Shown: positions 25,899 through 35,835, counted from the first letter of the stretch. The stretch: 64,000 bases of DNA from an uncultured Hungatella sp. (GCA_910577935.1 CAJTOT010000010.1:1-64000); one strand, 5' to 3'. Program-made: numbers and translations. Notes: generated by a model not told the origin, from the letters alone.

Positions 25899-28800
25899 AA
25901 TTTTTGTATCCTCTTCAACGCGATTCTTATAGCAATTCCATGTTCGTTCAGTTCGCAGGCCTTCTCATAATTCTTCCGGGCATTTTCATAGTCGCCTATA
26001 GCCTCATAGTACATGCCCAGATGCTGGTAGCCCTCATAGCAGCCCTTGTGGCGGCACTGCCGGCATCTGCCGCACTCTGTCATCTCCCGGAACATGGCAA
26101 GTCCCTTGTCAGTCTCGCCCATACAGATATAAAGCCAGCCGAATCTCATGAGTCTGGCCGGACGGTAGGACAGGTAATTCAGATAATCCTCCTCCGTCCC
26201 GCTGTCGGATTTTTTAAAATGCTCCATGGCGGCCATGGCATGAAGCCTGGCGTCCAGCTTCTTCCCCTTCCGGAAGTACAGGTATGCCAGCTTCCACTCG
26301 GTCTCCTTCCGGTCAGACTCCGTGAGGGCCGCCGCAAGTCCTCTTTTGTAGTATCCTTCCGCTTTTCTGTAGTCGCCCAGCATCTCCCGGTAAAAATACG
26401 CCAGGTCGCAGAACCGTCTGCATTTTAACTCCTTGGAGGCCTTGTTGATTCCTTTTACATAGGTCTTTATGGCCTCCTTCGTCTTTCCCTGGAGGAAATA
26501 TATGAAGCCCACATCGTCATAATAATCATCCTGCTCCGGATCTTTTTCAAAATACTTGAGGGCATTGTCATAGTCTTCCATGTACTGGTACAAAAGACCG
26601 ATCTCCCGCCACAGGCTCTTCCGGTCCGGGAACATTTTCAGATCTTCCTCATAGCACCAGATGGCCTTCTTATAGTCGCCCATGGCCTCATAGCAGTCGG
26701 CCATGTTGCTGTAGGGCAGGACGCTCTTGCTGTCCCCCATACATTCCACCGCCTTCTCCAGACACTGCACAGCCTTCTCAAACTGGCCCAGATACTTGTA
26801 ACAGCACCCGATGTTGTTGTGGGATGCCCAGTCGTCAGGCTCAAGCTCAAGTGCCTTCTCGAAGGTCTCGATGGCCTCCTCCAGGCGGTAAGCGCTCATG
26901 TAAAGTCTTCCCTTTTCCACCAGATAGTAACAGCTTTCCTTGTAATTCAGCTGTCTCTGCAGATAGACCATGGCCTTCTGGTAATCCTCCAGATCATAGG
27001 TGCTGGTGTATCTGTCCTTGTAGTAATCCGCCAGCTTCTCGTTGGCGTCCCTGTACGCCTCCTGGTACTTGAGGGCCTTATCGTACTCTTCCATAGCCAG
27101 GTTCTTCATCCCCAGCGCCTCATGGCACAGACCGCAGTTATAGTGGAGAGCCGAGGCATTGCCGTATACGGACTCCGCCTCATGGTACTCTGCCAGGGCC
27201 TTCTTATATTCTTTCTTATCAAGATATACATGGCCCCGTATCATGCGGTACTGCATCCGCTCCGGATTCTGGCTGATGGCTGTCTCCAAATGGTTCAGGG
27301 CGCTGTACAGATTGTCGTTGTCCCAGTGGAGCAGGGCGATCTCATACTCCACCTCCGACAAGTCCTCGATATCTATCTCCACCTCCGGGCTCTCTTCCCT
27401 GTGGCTGATGAGATCCAGAAGCTCCTGGGCGATGGCAAAGGGCTTCTCCCTGTCCTCCCGCTTCTCAGCCAGATTTCTCAAGATTTTCACCTCGTAGAGC
27501 TTCATGTTGGGACTGAACTCCACCTGGTTCTCCCTTGCCCTGTCCAGGACTCCCTTGGCGTCCGAAAACTGGTTGCTGTAGAAAAATGCCTCCGCGGCCA
27601 GCATGTAGGGCTTGTAGTAGCCTGCGTAGATTCTGATTGCCCTGTAATAGTCGTCCACCACCTGCTGCCCGTTCTTTAGCTCGTAGGCCGCCTCCTGGCG
27701 CTGGAGAACCGCCGGAAAATATCCTTCATCCTCGGCGAGAATCTGGTCGCATATGTCGATGCTCTCCTTATACTCGCCGTTTTCACAAAGAAGATACGCC
27801 TTGTACTGCATGCAGGCCTGCCTGTCCTGGCGGTCCTGGGCCGTCTCGATGGCCATGTCCACATACTCGATGGCCTCTTCCTGCTGCTTCAGCTCATAAC
27901 AGCACCCGCTCAGGATATGGCAGGCTCTGGTCTCCCTGGATATGCGCTTTCTATTCTCTTCGCTTCCGTCGTCGGGAGTCTCGCGGATCAGCTGAAGCCA
28001 CTGTTTTAAGTGGGGCAGCGCCTCCTCGTAGAGCTCTGCCTTGTACAGGAGCCTTCCGTACAGATTCTCGTAAGAATAGCGCTCCTCCTCCACAGGCGTG
28101 AAGTCTTTCATCAGCTCCACGGCCTCGTCCATATATTCATTCTGGAACAGGCACCAGCCCAGCTCCACCGTGTCCTTGTTCCTCTGCTTTTCTTCCTTTT
28201 TCTCATCGTTCACCGACTCTCTGTACCGGGCGATCAGGGCCTCGTTGGTCTTCCTCATGTCCTCCAGCACCGCCGGGTCCCTCCCGTCGATGTTCAGAAG
28301 ATCCATCATCAGCTCCTTCGCCTGCTCATAGTCCTTCTTCCAGATGAGATACCGGGCTGCCCCGTACTTTGCCGTGTAGTGGCCGGGATTGTCCGCCAGA
28401 ATCTTCTTCCACAGCCCATATGCTTCCTCTCTTCTGCCTGCCGCCCACCTGGCCTCCCCGCAGTACAGAAGAACATAGGAGTCCTCCCCGTAGTCCTCCA
28501 AAAGCCGGTCTGCCAGCTCCTGCGCCCTGGCGACCTCCGGGCAGAGTTCTCCTCCCAGGTCTTCCCGGACTTCTTCCCCGGCGCTTTCAGATTTCTCTTT
28601 GTCCTCTCTCCAGGACTTTCCGAAGGACGCCAGCAGCCTCAGGCGCTCCGCGTCCTCGTAAGGATGATAGATCCCGAATACCGCCAGCTCTTCCAGCTTC
28701 TCCAGCTGCTCCATCCTCTCCTTCTGCCCATCCCCGGACTCCTGCTGTCCCTGGTCGATCTGGCGCTTCGCGTCCAGATAATTGCGGATGTAAGCGTCGG

Positions 28801-29350
28801 CGTCCGCCCTCTGTCTGTCCCTTACCTGAAACAGCTCGTAGTCGATAAACGAGTCGTGTCCTATGTAGTAAATGATATATTCCAAAAAATCCCCGGGGAA
28901 CTTCTGCAGCAGGTTCTCCTGTTCCTCCACGATCTGAAATCTCTCGTCGATCAGCTTCCATATCTTATAGGGAAGATAAATATGGTCCATAAGATACACC
29001 AAAAACGCCTCCCGGACCTGCAGGGACGTGTCCAGTCCCTCGCACAGAGGATCACCGAACACCTCTTCCCAGGCCTCCTCGTCGCACCTGGAGGTTATGT
29101 CCCGGTATATCTGATCGACCCGGTCAACCCACAGATCGATCTCCGTCTTCTCTTTCTCCTGTTCCTCCCCGCCGTCAGGCCTCCTGGCCAGACTCAGCGC
29201 CCCCTCATAGGCCTCTCTCAGCCTCTTAAACCCTTCCGGGTCGTCCTCCGGATTCACGCTTCTCAGCAGAGCCCTGTAAGCGTCCCTGATCACCTGCTCG
29301 TCCTTTGTCTCCTCAATCCCCAATATATGAAACATCATCTGTTTTTCCAT
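25895..29350 (-). CDS. J-like domain plus TPR-repeat co-chaperone
   Basis: An 1151-residue protein starting at the ATG at 29350, nine bases after GGAGAGGAG. Residues 1-60 fold like a J domain (FHILGIEETKDEQVIRDAYR, SVNPEDDPEGFKRLREAYE), but the HPD tripeptide that stimulates Hsp70 ATPase is replaced by NPE. From about residue 270 to the end lie many TPR units, for instance ASHNNIGCCYKYLGQFEKAV and MADCYEAMGDYKKAIWCYEE. It would be a client-gathering scaffold for the Hsp70 encoded just downstream. This pairing recurs in Clostridia. Confidence 0.88.
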   Translation of the reverse strand: MEKQMMFHILGIEETKDEQVIRDAYRALLRSVNPEDDPEGFKRLREAYEGALSLARRPDGGEEQEKEKTEIDLWVDRVDQIYRDITSRCDEEAWEEVFGDPLCEGLDTSLQVREAFLVYLMDHIYLPYKIWKLIDERFQIVEEQENLLQKFPGDFLEYIIYYIGHDSFIDYELFQVRDRQRADADAYIRNYLDAKRQIDQGQQESGDGQKERMEQLEKLEELAVFGIYHPYEDAERLRLLASFGKSWREDKEKSESAGEEVREDLGGELCPEVARAQELADRLLEDYGEDSYVLLYCGEARWAAGRREEAYGLWKKILADNPGHYTAKYGAARYLIWKKDYEQAKELMMDLLNIDGRDPAVLEDMRKTNEALIARYRESVNDEKKEEKQRNKDTVELGWCLFQNEYMDEAVELMKDFTPVEEERYSYENLYGRLLYKAELYEEALPHLKQWLQLIRETPDDGSEENRKRISRETRACHILSGCCYELKQQEEAIEYVDMAIETAQDRQDRQACMQYKAYLLCENGEYKESIDICDQILAEDEGYFPAVLQRQEAAYELKNGQQVVDDYYRAIRIYAGYYKPYMLAAEAFFYSNQFSDAKGVLDRARENQVEFSPNMKLYEVKILRNLAEKREDREKPFAIAQELLDLISHREESPEVEIDIEDLSEVEYEIALLHWDNDNLYSALNHLETAISQNPERMQYRMIRGHVYLDKKEYKKALAEYHEAESVYGNASALHYNCGLCHEALGMKNLAMEEYDKALKYQEAYRDANEKLADYYKDRYTSTYDLEDYQKAMVYLQRQLNYKESCYYLVEKGRLYMSAYRLEEAIETFEKALELEPDDWASHNNIGCCYKYLGQFEKAVQCLEKAVECMGDSKSVLPYSNMADCYEAMGDYKKAIWCYEEDLKMFPDRKSLWREIGLLYQYMEDYDNALKYFEKDPEQDDYYDDVGFIYFLQGKTKEAIKTYVKGINKASKELKCRRFCDLAYFYREMLGDYRKAEGYYKRGLAAALTESDRKETEWKLAYLYFRKGKKLDARLHAMAAMEHFKKSDSGTEEDYLNYLSYRPARLMRFGWLYICMGETDKGLAMFREMTECGRCRQCRHKGCYEGYQHLGMYYEAIGDYENARKNYEKACELNEHGIAIRIALKRIQKL

Positions 29351-29401
29351 CTCTTCCAACTCCTCTCCAAGGGGCCATGAGCTTCTGACCCTGGTATCAC
29401 C

Positions 29402-29430
29402 ATTTTATACATTCCCCTGCCTCTTGTCAA
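29402..29430 (-). promoter_or_regulatory. Promoter of the J-TPR/Hsp70 operon
   Basis: TTGACA (29430-29425) and TAAAAT (29407-29402) on the minus strand are 17 bp apart, about 50 bp upstream of the start at 29350. No CIRCE element is present, unlike the small heat-shock gene at 48.8 kb. Confidence 0.6.
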
Positions 29431-29498
29431 TGGCTTAGGCGCTTATGTCCAGAATAAACGTACAGTTCGTTACTGTTCACATGCGTTCACAGCAACCA

Positions 29499-29540
29499 GC
29501 AAAAATCCATAAAAATCGCCTGCGGCGATGGAATTTTTGC
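29499..29540. repeat. Large imperfect hairpin (REP-like element)
   Basis: GCAAAAAT, CCAT and ATCGCC on the left pair with GGCGATGG and AATTTTTGC on the right around a TGC loop, with one 5-base bulge. The hairpin lies inside a segment flanked by inverted TACTGTTCA (29471-29479) and TGAACAGTA (29592-29600). It has no gene and no T-run, so it is neither a normal terminator nor a coding feature. The rest of 29431-29712 shows nothing else. Confidence 0.55.
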
Positions 29541-29712
29541 CCGCCCGCCCAGGTTAGTATACGGTCAGTGCAGCCAGTGCGCAGACCTGCCTGAACAGTA
29601 GCTACAGTTCACAGTGCGGGGAATCCTGATGAATTTCGGGCGCCGGGCTTGCTTGTAAATCTATATTCACGCCGGCTTCCCTGTCAGGCGGAAAGCGCAA
29701 AAAGGCAGGAAA

Positions 29713-29757
29713 GGGCCGTTGCAGTGATGTTTTGAAAACCATCACTGCAACAGCCCC
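29713..29757 (-). terminator. Terminator of the PFOR gene
   Basis: A near-perfect inverted repeat (GTTGCAGTGATG with CATCACTGCAAC, extended by GGGC and GCCC) lies 37 bp after the nifJ stop on the minus strand, followed by CCCTTTCCTGCCTTTTT. Confidence 0.75.
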
Positions 29758-29793
29758 TTCCCGCAGCTATCTGCCGGATTTATGCTATATCAA

Positions 29794-32700
29794 TTACTCG
29801 TTGCCGTACAGGTTCACCAGCTTGGACAGATACTCGTATCTCTCCTTAGCCTCAGACTCGTTCTTGGCGAACAGCTTGGCTGCCCTCTCAGGATTCTTCA
29901 TGGCCAGGGAAGCGTAGCGAACCTCGCCCTTTAAGAAGTCCTGATAGCCTTCCATCTTCGGAGCCTTGCTGTCCAGAGTGAACTTGTTCTCAGCAGCCGG
30001 GTTGTAGCGGAAGTTGTTCCAGTAACCTGTCTCAACAGCCAGCTTCTCCTCAGTCTGGGCCTTGCTCATGCCTTTCTTGATGCCGTGGTTGATACAGGGA
30101 GCATAAGCCAGAATCAGGGACGGACCCGGATAAGCCTCTGCCTCGGCGATAGCCTTGACAGTCTGGGCCATGTCGGCGCCCATGGAGATCTGAGCTACAT
30201 ATACATAGCCGTAGGACATGGCGATGCTTGCAAGGTCTTTCTTCTTGGTCTCCTTGCCGCCTGCCGCGAACTGAGCCACAGCGCCGGTCTTGGTAGCCTT
30301 GGAGGACTGTCCGCCGGTGTTGGAGTAAACCTCGGTGTCGAATACCATAATGTTGATATCCTTGCCGCTTGCCAGCACGTGGTCCACGCCGCCGAAGCCG
30401 ATATCATAAGCCCATCCGTCGCCGCCGAAGATCCACTGGGACTTCTTGGCGAGGAACGCCTTGTTTGCCACGATATACTTGCAGGTCGGGCAGTCGATGC
30501 CTTCCAGAGCCGCAACCAGCTTGTCGGTAGCCGTGCCGTTGACGGCGCCGATTCCGAAGGTGTCAAGCCACTCCTTGCAGGCAGCCTTTACTTCCTCGCT
30601 GGCCCTGTCGTCAGCAGCTACCTTCTCAACTTTTTCTTTCAGTTCGTCGCGGATTGCGTTCTGGGCCAGAAGCATGCCGAAACCGAACTCCGCGTTGTCC
30701 TCAAACAGGGAGTTATCCCATGCAGGGCCCTGTCCCTTAGCGTTGACCGTGTAAGGAGTGGACGGTGAGGAGTTGCCCCAGATGGAGGAACATCCTGTGG
30801 CGTTGGCGATATACATTCTGTCGCCGAACAGCTGAGTGATCAGCTTGGCGTAAGGAGTCTCGCCGCAGCCTGCGCACGCGCCGGAGAACTCAAGGAGAGG
30901 CTGCTTGAACTGGCTGCCCTTTACAGTGGTCTCTTTGAACTTCTCAACAACGTCTGTCTTCACCGGAACCGTGCAGCCAAAGTCGAAGATGGCCTGCTCA
31001 TCCAGGTGGTCTGCCAGCTTGTCCATAACCAGAGCCTTCTCGCCCTTCTTGCCGGGACATACATTGGCGCAGGAACCGCACCCTGTACAGTCAAGAGCAG
31101 AGATGGATACGGTGAACTTGTACTGAGGCATGCCTGTCATGGCCAGGGTCTTGGTTCCCTCGGGAGCCTTCGCCGCCTCCTCCTCGGTCATGGCAACCGG
31201 ACGGATTACCGCGTGAGGACATACATAGGAACAGAAGTTACACTGGATACAGTTGTCAGGATTCCAAACCGGCACATTAACCGCGATGCCTCTCTTCTCG
31301 TAAGCAGAGGAGCCTGACGGCGTGGAGCCATCCACATAATCCTTGAAAGCAGATACAGGCAGGGTGTTGCCTTCCTGGGCGCTCACCTTGGTCTGTACGT
31401 TGTTGACGAAATCAATCACGTCTTTTCTTCCGTCGGTCACTACTTTGTAGTCAAGGCCTTCGTCGGCGCAGTCTTTCCAGCTTGCGGGAACATCCACCTT
31501 GACGACGCCCTGTGCGCCTGCGTCGATGGCTGCCCAGTTCTTCTTAACCACATCCTCGCCCTTGCGGCCGTAGGTCTTCTGCGCGGCATCCTTCATCAGC
31601 TCGACGGCCTTCTCCTCCGGGATAATTCCGGTCAGCTTAAAGAACGCGGACTGAAGGATGGTGTTGATGCGGGTGGGGCCCATGCCGGTCTCAATACCGA
31701 TCTTCACACCGTCGATGGTATAGAGGTTGATGTTGTGATCAGCGATGAACTTCTTCATCTGGCCCGGCAGGTGAGTCTCCAGCTCCTCGGCGTTCCATGA
31801 ACAGTTCAGCAGGAAAGTGCCGCCGTCAACCAGCTCCTGAACCATGTTGTACTTTCTCACATAAGCCGGATTGTGGCATGCCACGAAATCAGCCTTGTGG
31901 ATCAGATAGGTGGATTTGATCTTCTTGTGGCCGAAACGCAGGTGGGACATGGTCACGCCGCCGGACTTCTTGGAGTCATAGTCAAAGTAGGCCTGAGCGT
32001 ACATGTCGGTGTTGTCGCCGATGATCTTGATGGAGTTCTTGTTGGCGCCTACGGTACCGTCGGCACCCAGACCCCAGAACTTACAGTTGGTGGTTCCCTC
32101 GGGAGTGGTTACCAGAGGAGCGCCCAGGGTCAGAGACAGGTTGGTCACATCGTCCTCGATGCCGATGGTGAATCTCTTCTTCTCATTGTTGCCGTACACG
32201 GCTACGATCTGAGCCGGAGTGGTATCTTTGGAGCCGAGACCATAGCGGCCGGAATAGATCTCCACGTCGTTGAACTTGCTGCCCTTCAAGGCTGCAACCA
32301 CATCCAGGTACAGAGGCTCCCCTAAGGAACCGGGCTCTTTGGTTCTGTCAAGAACGGAAATCTTCTTAACCGTATCCGGGATGGCTGCGATGAGAGCCTC
32401 GGCGCAGAACGGACGGTACAGGCGGACTTTCACAACGCCCACCTTGGCGCCGCTTGTCTTGGCCATGTAATCGATGGTCTCCTCGATAGTGTCGTTGACA
32501 GAACCCATAGCGACGATGACGTGCTCCGCGTCTGCGGCTCCGTAGTAGTTAAACAGCTTATAGTCCGTGCCGGCCTTCTCGTTAACCTTGTCCATATACT
32601 CCTGCACAATCGCCGGAAGAGCGTCGTAGTATGGATTGCAGGCTTCTCTTGCCTGGAAGAAGATGTCAGGGTTCTGGGCAGAACCTCTCTGGCAGGGGTG

Positions 32701-33333
32701 GTTGGGATTCAGGGCATGCTGGCGGAACTCGGCGATGGCATCCCAGTCAGCCATCTCAGCCAGGTCATCATAATCCCACGCCTCAATCTTCTGGATCTCA
32801 TGGGAAGTGCGGAAACCGTCGAAGAAGTTGATAAAGGGAACCTTGCCCTTGATGGCAGCCAGATGAGCCACTGCGGTCAGGTCCATAACTTCCTGCACGC
32901 TGGACTCGCACAGCATGGCGCAGCCGGTCTGACGGCACGCATACACATCAGAGTGGTCGCCGAAGATAGACAGGGCGTGGCTGGCCAGAGCGCGGGCAGA
33001 TACATTGATAACGCCCGGCAGCTGCTCGCCGGCAATCTTGTACAGGTTCGGAATCATCAGAAGCAGACCCTGGGAAGCCGTGTAGGTAGCCGTGAGAGCG
33101 CCCGCGGACAGAGAACCGTGGACAGCGCCTGCGGCGCCTGCCTCGGACTGCATCTCCGTGATCTGAACGGTGCGTCCGAAGATGTTCTTTCTTCCTTCTG
33201 TTGCCCACTCATCTACATGCTCAGGCATAACCGATGATGGGGTGATGGGGTACATGGCTGCTACTTCGGTAAATGCATACGAAGCATGCGCGGCAGCCTG
33301 ATTACCATCCATGGTTTTCATTTTTCTCGCCAT
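29794..33333 (-). CDS. nifJ: Pyruvate:ferredoxin (flavodoxin) oxidoreductase
   Basis: An 1179-residue single-chain PFOR, full length. It begins with TMDGNQAAAHASYAFTEVAA and the pyruvate-binding region AAMYPITPSSVMPEHVDEW. The two ferredoxin-type clusters are CIQCNFCSYVCPHAV and CTGCGSCANVCPG, and the proximal cluster and TPP-binding region begin at ACAGCGETPYAKL with GDGWAYDIGFGGVDHV downstream. The enzyme oxidises pyruvate to acetyl-CoA and reduces ferredoxin in the cytosol. It is the central fermentative step in strict anaerobes and strongly supports an anaerobic host. AGGAGG precedes the ATG. A T-rich promoter region (-10 TATAAT at 33411-33406) and a conspicuous palindrome lie in the leader. 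Confidence 0.97.
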   Translation of the reverse strand: MARKMKTMDGNQAAAHASYAFTEVAAMYPITPSSVMPEHVDEWATEGRKNIFGRTVQITEMQSEAGAAGAVHGSLSAGALTATYTASQGLLLMIPNLYKIAGEQLPGVINVSARALASHALSIFGDHSDVYACRQTGCAMLCESSVQEVMDLTAVAHLAAIKGKVPFINFFDGFRTSHEIQKIEAWDYDDLAEMADWDAIAEFRQHALNPNHPCQRGSAQNPDIFFQAREACNPYYDALPAIVQEYMDKVNEKAGTDYKLFNYYGAADAEHVIVAMGSVNDTIEETIDYMAKTSGAKVGVVKVRLYRPFCAEALIAAIPDTVKKISVLDRTKEPGSLGEPLYLDVVAALKGSKFNDVEIYSGRYGLGSKDTTPAQIVAVYGNNEKKRFTIGIEDDVTNLSLTLGAPLVTTPEGTTNCKFWGLGADGTVGANKNSIKIIGDNTDMYAQAYFDYDSKKSGGVTMSHLRFGHKKIKSTYLIHKADFVACHNPAYVRKYNMVQELVDGGTFLLNCSWNAEELETHLPGQMKKFIADHNINLYTIDGVKIGIETGMGPTRINTILQSAFFKLTGIIPEEKAVELMKDAAQKTYGRKGEDVVKKNWAAIDAGAQGVVKVDVPASWKDCADEGLDYKVVTDGRKDVIDFVNNVQTKVSAQEGNTLPVSAFKDYVDGSTPSGSSAYEKRGIAVNVPVWNPDNCIQCNFCSYVCPHAVIRPVAMTEEEAAKAPEGTKTLAMTGMPQYKFTVSISALDCTGCGSCANVCPGKKGEKALVMDKLADHLDEQAIFDFGCTVPVKTDVVEKFKETTVKGSQFKQPLLEFSGACAGCGETPYAKLITQLFGDRMYIANATGCSSIWGNSSPSTPYTVNAKGQGPAWDNSLFEDNAEFGFGMLLAQNAIRDELKEKVEKVAADDRASEEVKAACKEWLDTFGIGAVNGTATDKLVAALEGIDCPTCKYIVANKAFLAKKSQWIFGGDGWAYDIGFGGVDHVLASGKDINIMVFDTEVYSNTGGQSSKATKTGAVAQFAAGGKETKKKDLASIAMSYGYVYVAQISMGADMAQTVKAIAEAEAYPGPSLILAYAPCINHGIKKGMSKAQTEEKLAVETGYWNNFRYNPAAENKFTLDSKAPKMEGYQDFLKGEVRYASLAMKNPERAAKLFAKNESEAKERYEYLSKLVNLYGNE

Positions 33334-33375
33334 TTGATTTTCCTCCTACAATCATGTATGTTGCGCAGTGCAGCA

Positions 33376-33411
33376 TGTATTAAAATACATACTTACCTGC
33401 ATATTATTATA
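33376..33411 (-). promoter_or_regulatory. nifJ promoter and leader palindrome
   Basis: TATAAT (33411-33406) on the minus strand is preceded by TTTCAA at about 16 bp. In the leader, ATGTATT and AATACAT (7-bp arms, 2-bp gap) form a palindrome near 33377-33392 between the promoter and the start at 33333. It could bind a regulator or form a stem. It does not match the Rex consensus. Confidence 0.45.
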
Positions 33412-33584
33412 ACAATTTTTTATCAATTTGAAAAGCCAAAATATGGTGTTTTAGCGTACTATTTTATGAACAATATTACTGTAAATGCCGCTGTTCCCAC
33501 GGGGGCGCTCCGGCGCCCGGCTTTTGGAGCCTCTTCCTGCCCGGCTGTCCAGGACAGAATACGCCGGGATATTCATTATAATGT

Positions 33585-33647
33585 AAAAACTGACATGGAT
33601 TCCGGCTTCCAGGCGAACTCGACGCGCGAAATTCATGTCAGTTTTTT
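33585..33647 (-). terminator. Terminator of the VanW-family gene
   Basis: AAAAACTGACATG and CATGTCAGTTTTTT form a 13-bp stem around a 37-base loop, 32 bp downstream of the VanW stop. T-rich runs on both sides suggest it can work in both directions. The stretch 33412-33584 holds no gene. Confidence 0.7.
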
Positions 33648-33678
33648 ATATCGGTTTTCCCTGCCGTTCAGATGGGGG

Positions 33679-35685
33679 TTAGTCCGGTTTCGGCTCTACC
33701 ATGATGCCTCCGGGACCTTCCGGCTGGGTCTCCTGGGGAAATGCCACCGGCTCCTGGGGCTGCTGGCCGGCGGAGTTATCTCCCTGTCCGGGATTCGCCG
33801 GTCCCTGGGGCAGGTCAGGCACTATGGGGGCCGGAGTCGTGGCCGGCTCTGCGGCTGTCTGTCCCGGGCCGTCTGCTCCCGGTCCCGCCTGATTCGGCCC
33901 GGAGGACTGGCTGCTGCTCTCCGCCTGGGATGTCTCCGCGGACGCCCCGTCGGCCGCCGATGTCTCCTCTGCGGATTCCGACGAAGATTCGCTGCCCTCC
34001 GTGGTCAGCACCACGCCGGAGGTATTTCTCTTTATCACAGGCGCGTGGCCTTTATAGCTGACCGTGTGGTCCACCTCGCTGCTGATCACCTCTCCGTCCT
34101 TCTTCACGATCAGGCGGGTCTCCCAACGGCTTCCCTTTGACCCTGACGACTTCACCACTTCCTGATCAGGCTGAAGGGTCTGGTCTTCCTCGTAGGTAGG
34201 CGCAGGCGGATCCACATCCCCGATCTTGGTGGATTCCAGGGAGTAGGTGACTCCCTCCTCCAAAACAGGCATCCCGTACACGGACACGGTCACGGTCTGG
34301 TTGGAATAGCTGGCCCTGAGACCTATGGCCGCAGAGGAGTTGTTGATGAACTTAAAGTCCGGCCCGCCCCAGCTCACCGTCGCGTCCTGGCCGGGCGTCA
34401 CGTAGGAGGGCTCAAAGGTGTGGGAGCGGCGGACCGATATCTTCAGTCCCGCTCTCAGAACCGCATTATATAAGGTAGTGCTCACCTGGCACACGCCTCC
34501 GCCGATCTCCTCCACAACCTCGCCGTTGTTGTAGGCGGCAGCTCCCTGATATCCCTTTGCCACGGTCCTCTCTCCCACCGCGTCGTTGAAGGAGAGCTCC
34601 TGTCCAGGCTGAACGATGGTGCCGTTAAGCGCCTCGGCGGCCAGGCGGATATTGGTGTTCCGCTTGCTGTTGGAGGTAGTGTTGGTCGTAAATGTGCCGA
34701 TGGTTTTATACTTTTCCTTCGCCGTGGCTATGGATACCTCCGGCTGCACCTCGCTGGCCGAGGCTGTGATCTGGGCGTCAAAATCCTTGGAAGTCAGAGC
34801 CTTCTGAATATCCGCCGCCAGCTTCTCCCTGTCGATGGCAAGTCCCACCGCCTCGCCTTCAAAGACGAAGGAATCGGAAGAGGGATCGTAGCCGGATATA
34901 GAGCCGTTCTTCGCCGCCTTGTCCCACTTTGCCGCCGCTGCCGCCGCCTGGGCCTGAACCGCTTCCTCCAGGCCGGAGGTGTCCAGCGTATAGTGCTCCT
35001 TGGGCTCTCCCGTGTAAATCTCGTCCAGAAGGCCGTTGAGCTTTTCTTCCATCAGGTTGGACACTTCGTAGATCTCGTCCCCGTAAACCACCTTCATGTT
35101 CCAGGTATAGTCTTTCAGGATCTCGGCCCTTGCCTGGTCCCTGGACATCCCCGTAATCTGTATCCCGTCCACCGTGACCTCTTTCTCGAGCTCGGTCTCC
35201 GGCTCCGTAGTGGCCACAGTCACCTCCATGCTGTCCTGAGGATCCGTGTCCGTCTTTTTGCTGTGCTGCATGCCGTACACGCCGGCGCTTATGGCAAGAA
35301 TCAGGACAACTCCCGCTATGGCCACCACTCCGTAATTCAGAGAGGGCCTCCGCCGCCTTCTCGCGCCCCGCCTTCCGCCGGATGAATGACCGGAATATCC
35401 GGGTCTGGAACCGGGCGGCCTGGAGGAAGACGAACCTCTGGACGAAGAAGTCCTGGAGGAGCCTGTCCCTCTGGAGGAAGCGGCTCTGGAAGAGGTTCCC
35501 CTGGAAGAAGAGCCTCTGGAGGAAGTTCCCGATGCCCCGCTCCTGGAAGAAGCTCCCGATGACGCCCTGGATGTTCCTCTGGAGGAGCCCGTACCTGAAC
35601 CCGACGGCCTGGAACCCGAGTGTCCCGTTCCGTAACCGCTTCTTCCTGAAGGAGTTCTATTATTATAATGATTATCCGTATTCAT
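33679..35685 (-). CDS. VanW-family envelope protein with disordered arms
   Basis: A 668-residue protein. ATG at 35685 is preferred because GGGTGAAAG precedes it. Residues 1-115 are a cytosolic, Ser/Gly/Arg-rich, repetitive disordered region (GTSSRGSSSRGTSSRAASSR). One membrane helix follows at about 120-140 (VVAIAGVVLILAISAGVYG). The external part contains a peptidoglycan-binding_4-like domain (about 190-330) and the VanW domain with NTNIRLAAEALNG, PGQELSFNDAVGERT and EIGGGVCQVSTTLYNAV. A G5-like segment follows. The last 100 residues are again Ser/Pro/Gln-rich. VanW proteins are linked to the cell wall and are not resistance enzymes themselves. Confidence 0.9.
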   Translation of the reverse strand: MNTDNHYNNRTPSGRSGYGTGHSGSRPSGSGTGSSRGTSRASSGASSRSGASGTSSRGSSSRGTSSRAASSRGTGSSRTSSSRGSSSSRPPGSRPGYSGHSSGGRRGARRRRRPSLNYGVVAIAGVVLILAISAGVYGMQHSKKTDTDPQDSMEVTVATTEPETELEKEVTVDGIQITGMSRDQARAEILKDYTWNMKVVYGDEIYEVSNLMEEKLNGLLDEIYTGEPKEHYTLDTSGLEEAVQAQAAAAAAKWDKAAKNGSISGYDPSSDSFVFEGEAVGLAIDREKLAADIQKALTSKDFDAQITASASEVQPEVSIATAKEKYKTIGTFTTNTTSNSKRNTNIRLAAEALNGTIVQPGQELSFNDAVGERTVAKGYQGAAAYNNGEVVEEIGGGVCQVSTTLYNAVLRAGLKISVRRSHTFEPSYVTPGQDATVSWGGPDFKFINNSSAAIGLRASYSNQTVTVSVYGMPVLEEGVTYSLESTKIGDVDPPAPTYEEDQTLQPDQEVVKSSGSKGSRWETRLIVKKDGEVISSEVDHTVSYKGHAPVIKRNTSGVVLTTEGSESSSESAEETSAADGASAETSQAESSSQSSGPNQAGPGADGPGQTAAEPATTPAPIVPDLPQGPANPGQGDNSAGQQPQEPVAFPQETQPEGPGGIMVEPKPD

Positions 35686-35806
35686 TACTTTCACCCATTT
35701 CAAATATTTTAGTCCTGCAAACCGTCCCTCTGTAAAATCACGATGGTGTGGACTTACATCAAGTAGTATACCATACTTTGTGGAAAATGGTAGCCTTTTT
35801 TTCTAT

Positions 35807-35835
35807 TTTACTTATGTTACAAAACATGTTACACT
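35807..35835 (+). promoter_or_regulatory. Promoter of the PHP gene
   Basis: TTTACT (35807-35812) and TACACT (35830-35835) are 17 bp apart, 35 bp upstream of the ATG at 35871. Three TGTTAC motifs occur at 35816-35842 and may be incidental. Confidence 0.55.

Noticed and set aside
28010..29380. 456-codon plus-strand frame antisense to the J/TPR gene
   Set aside because: It has no ribosome binding site, is Leu/Pro/Arg-rich, and mirrors a well-supported TPR gene on the other strand.
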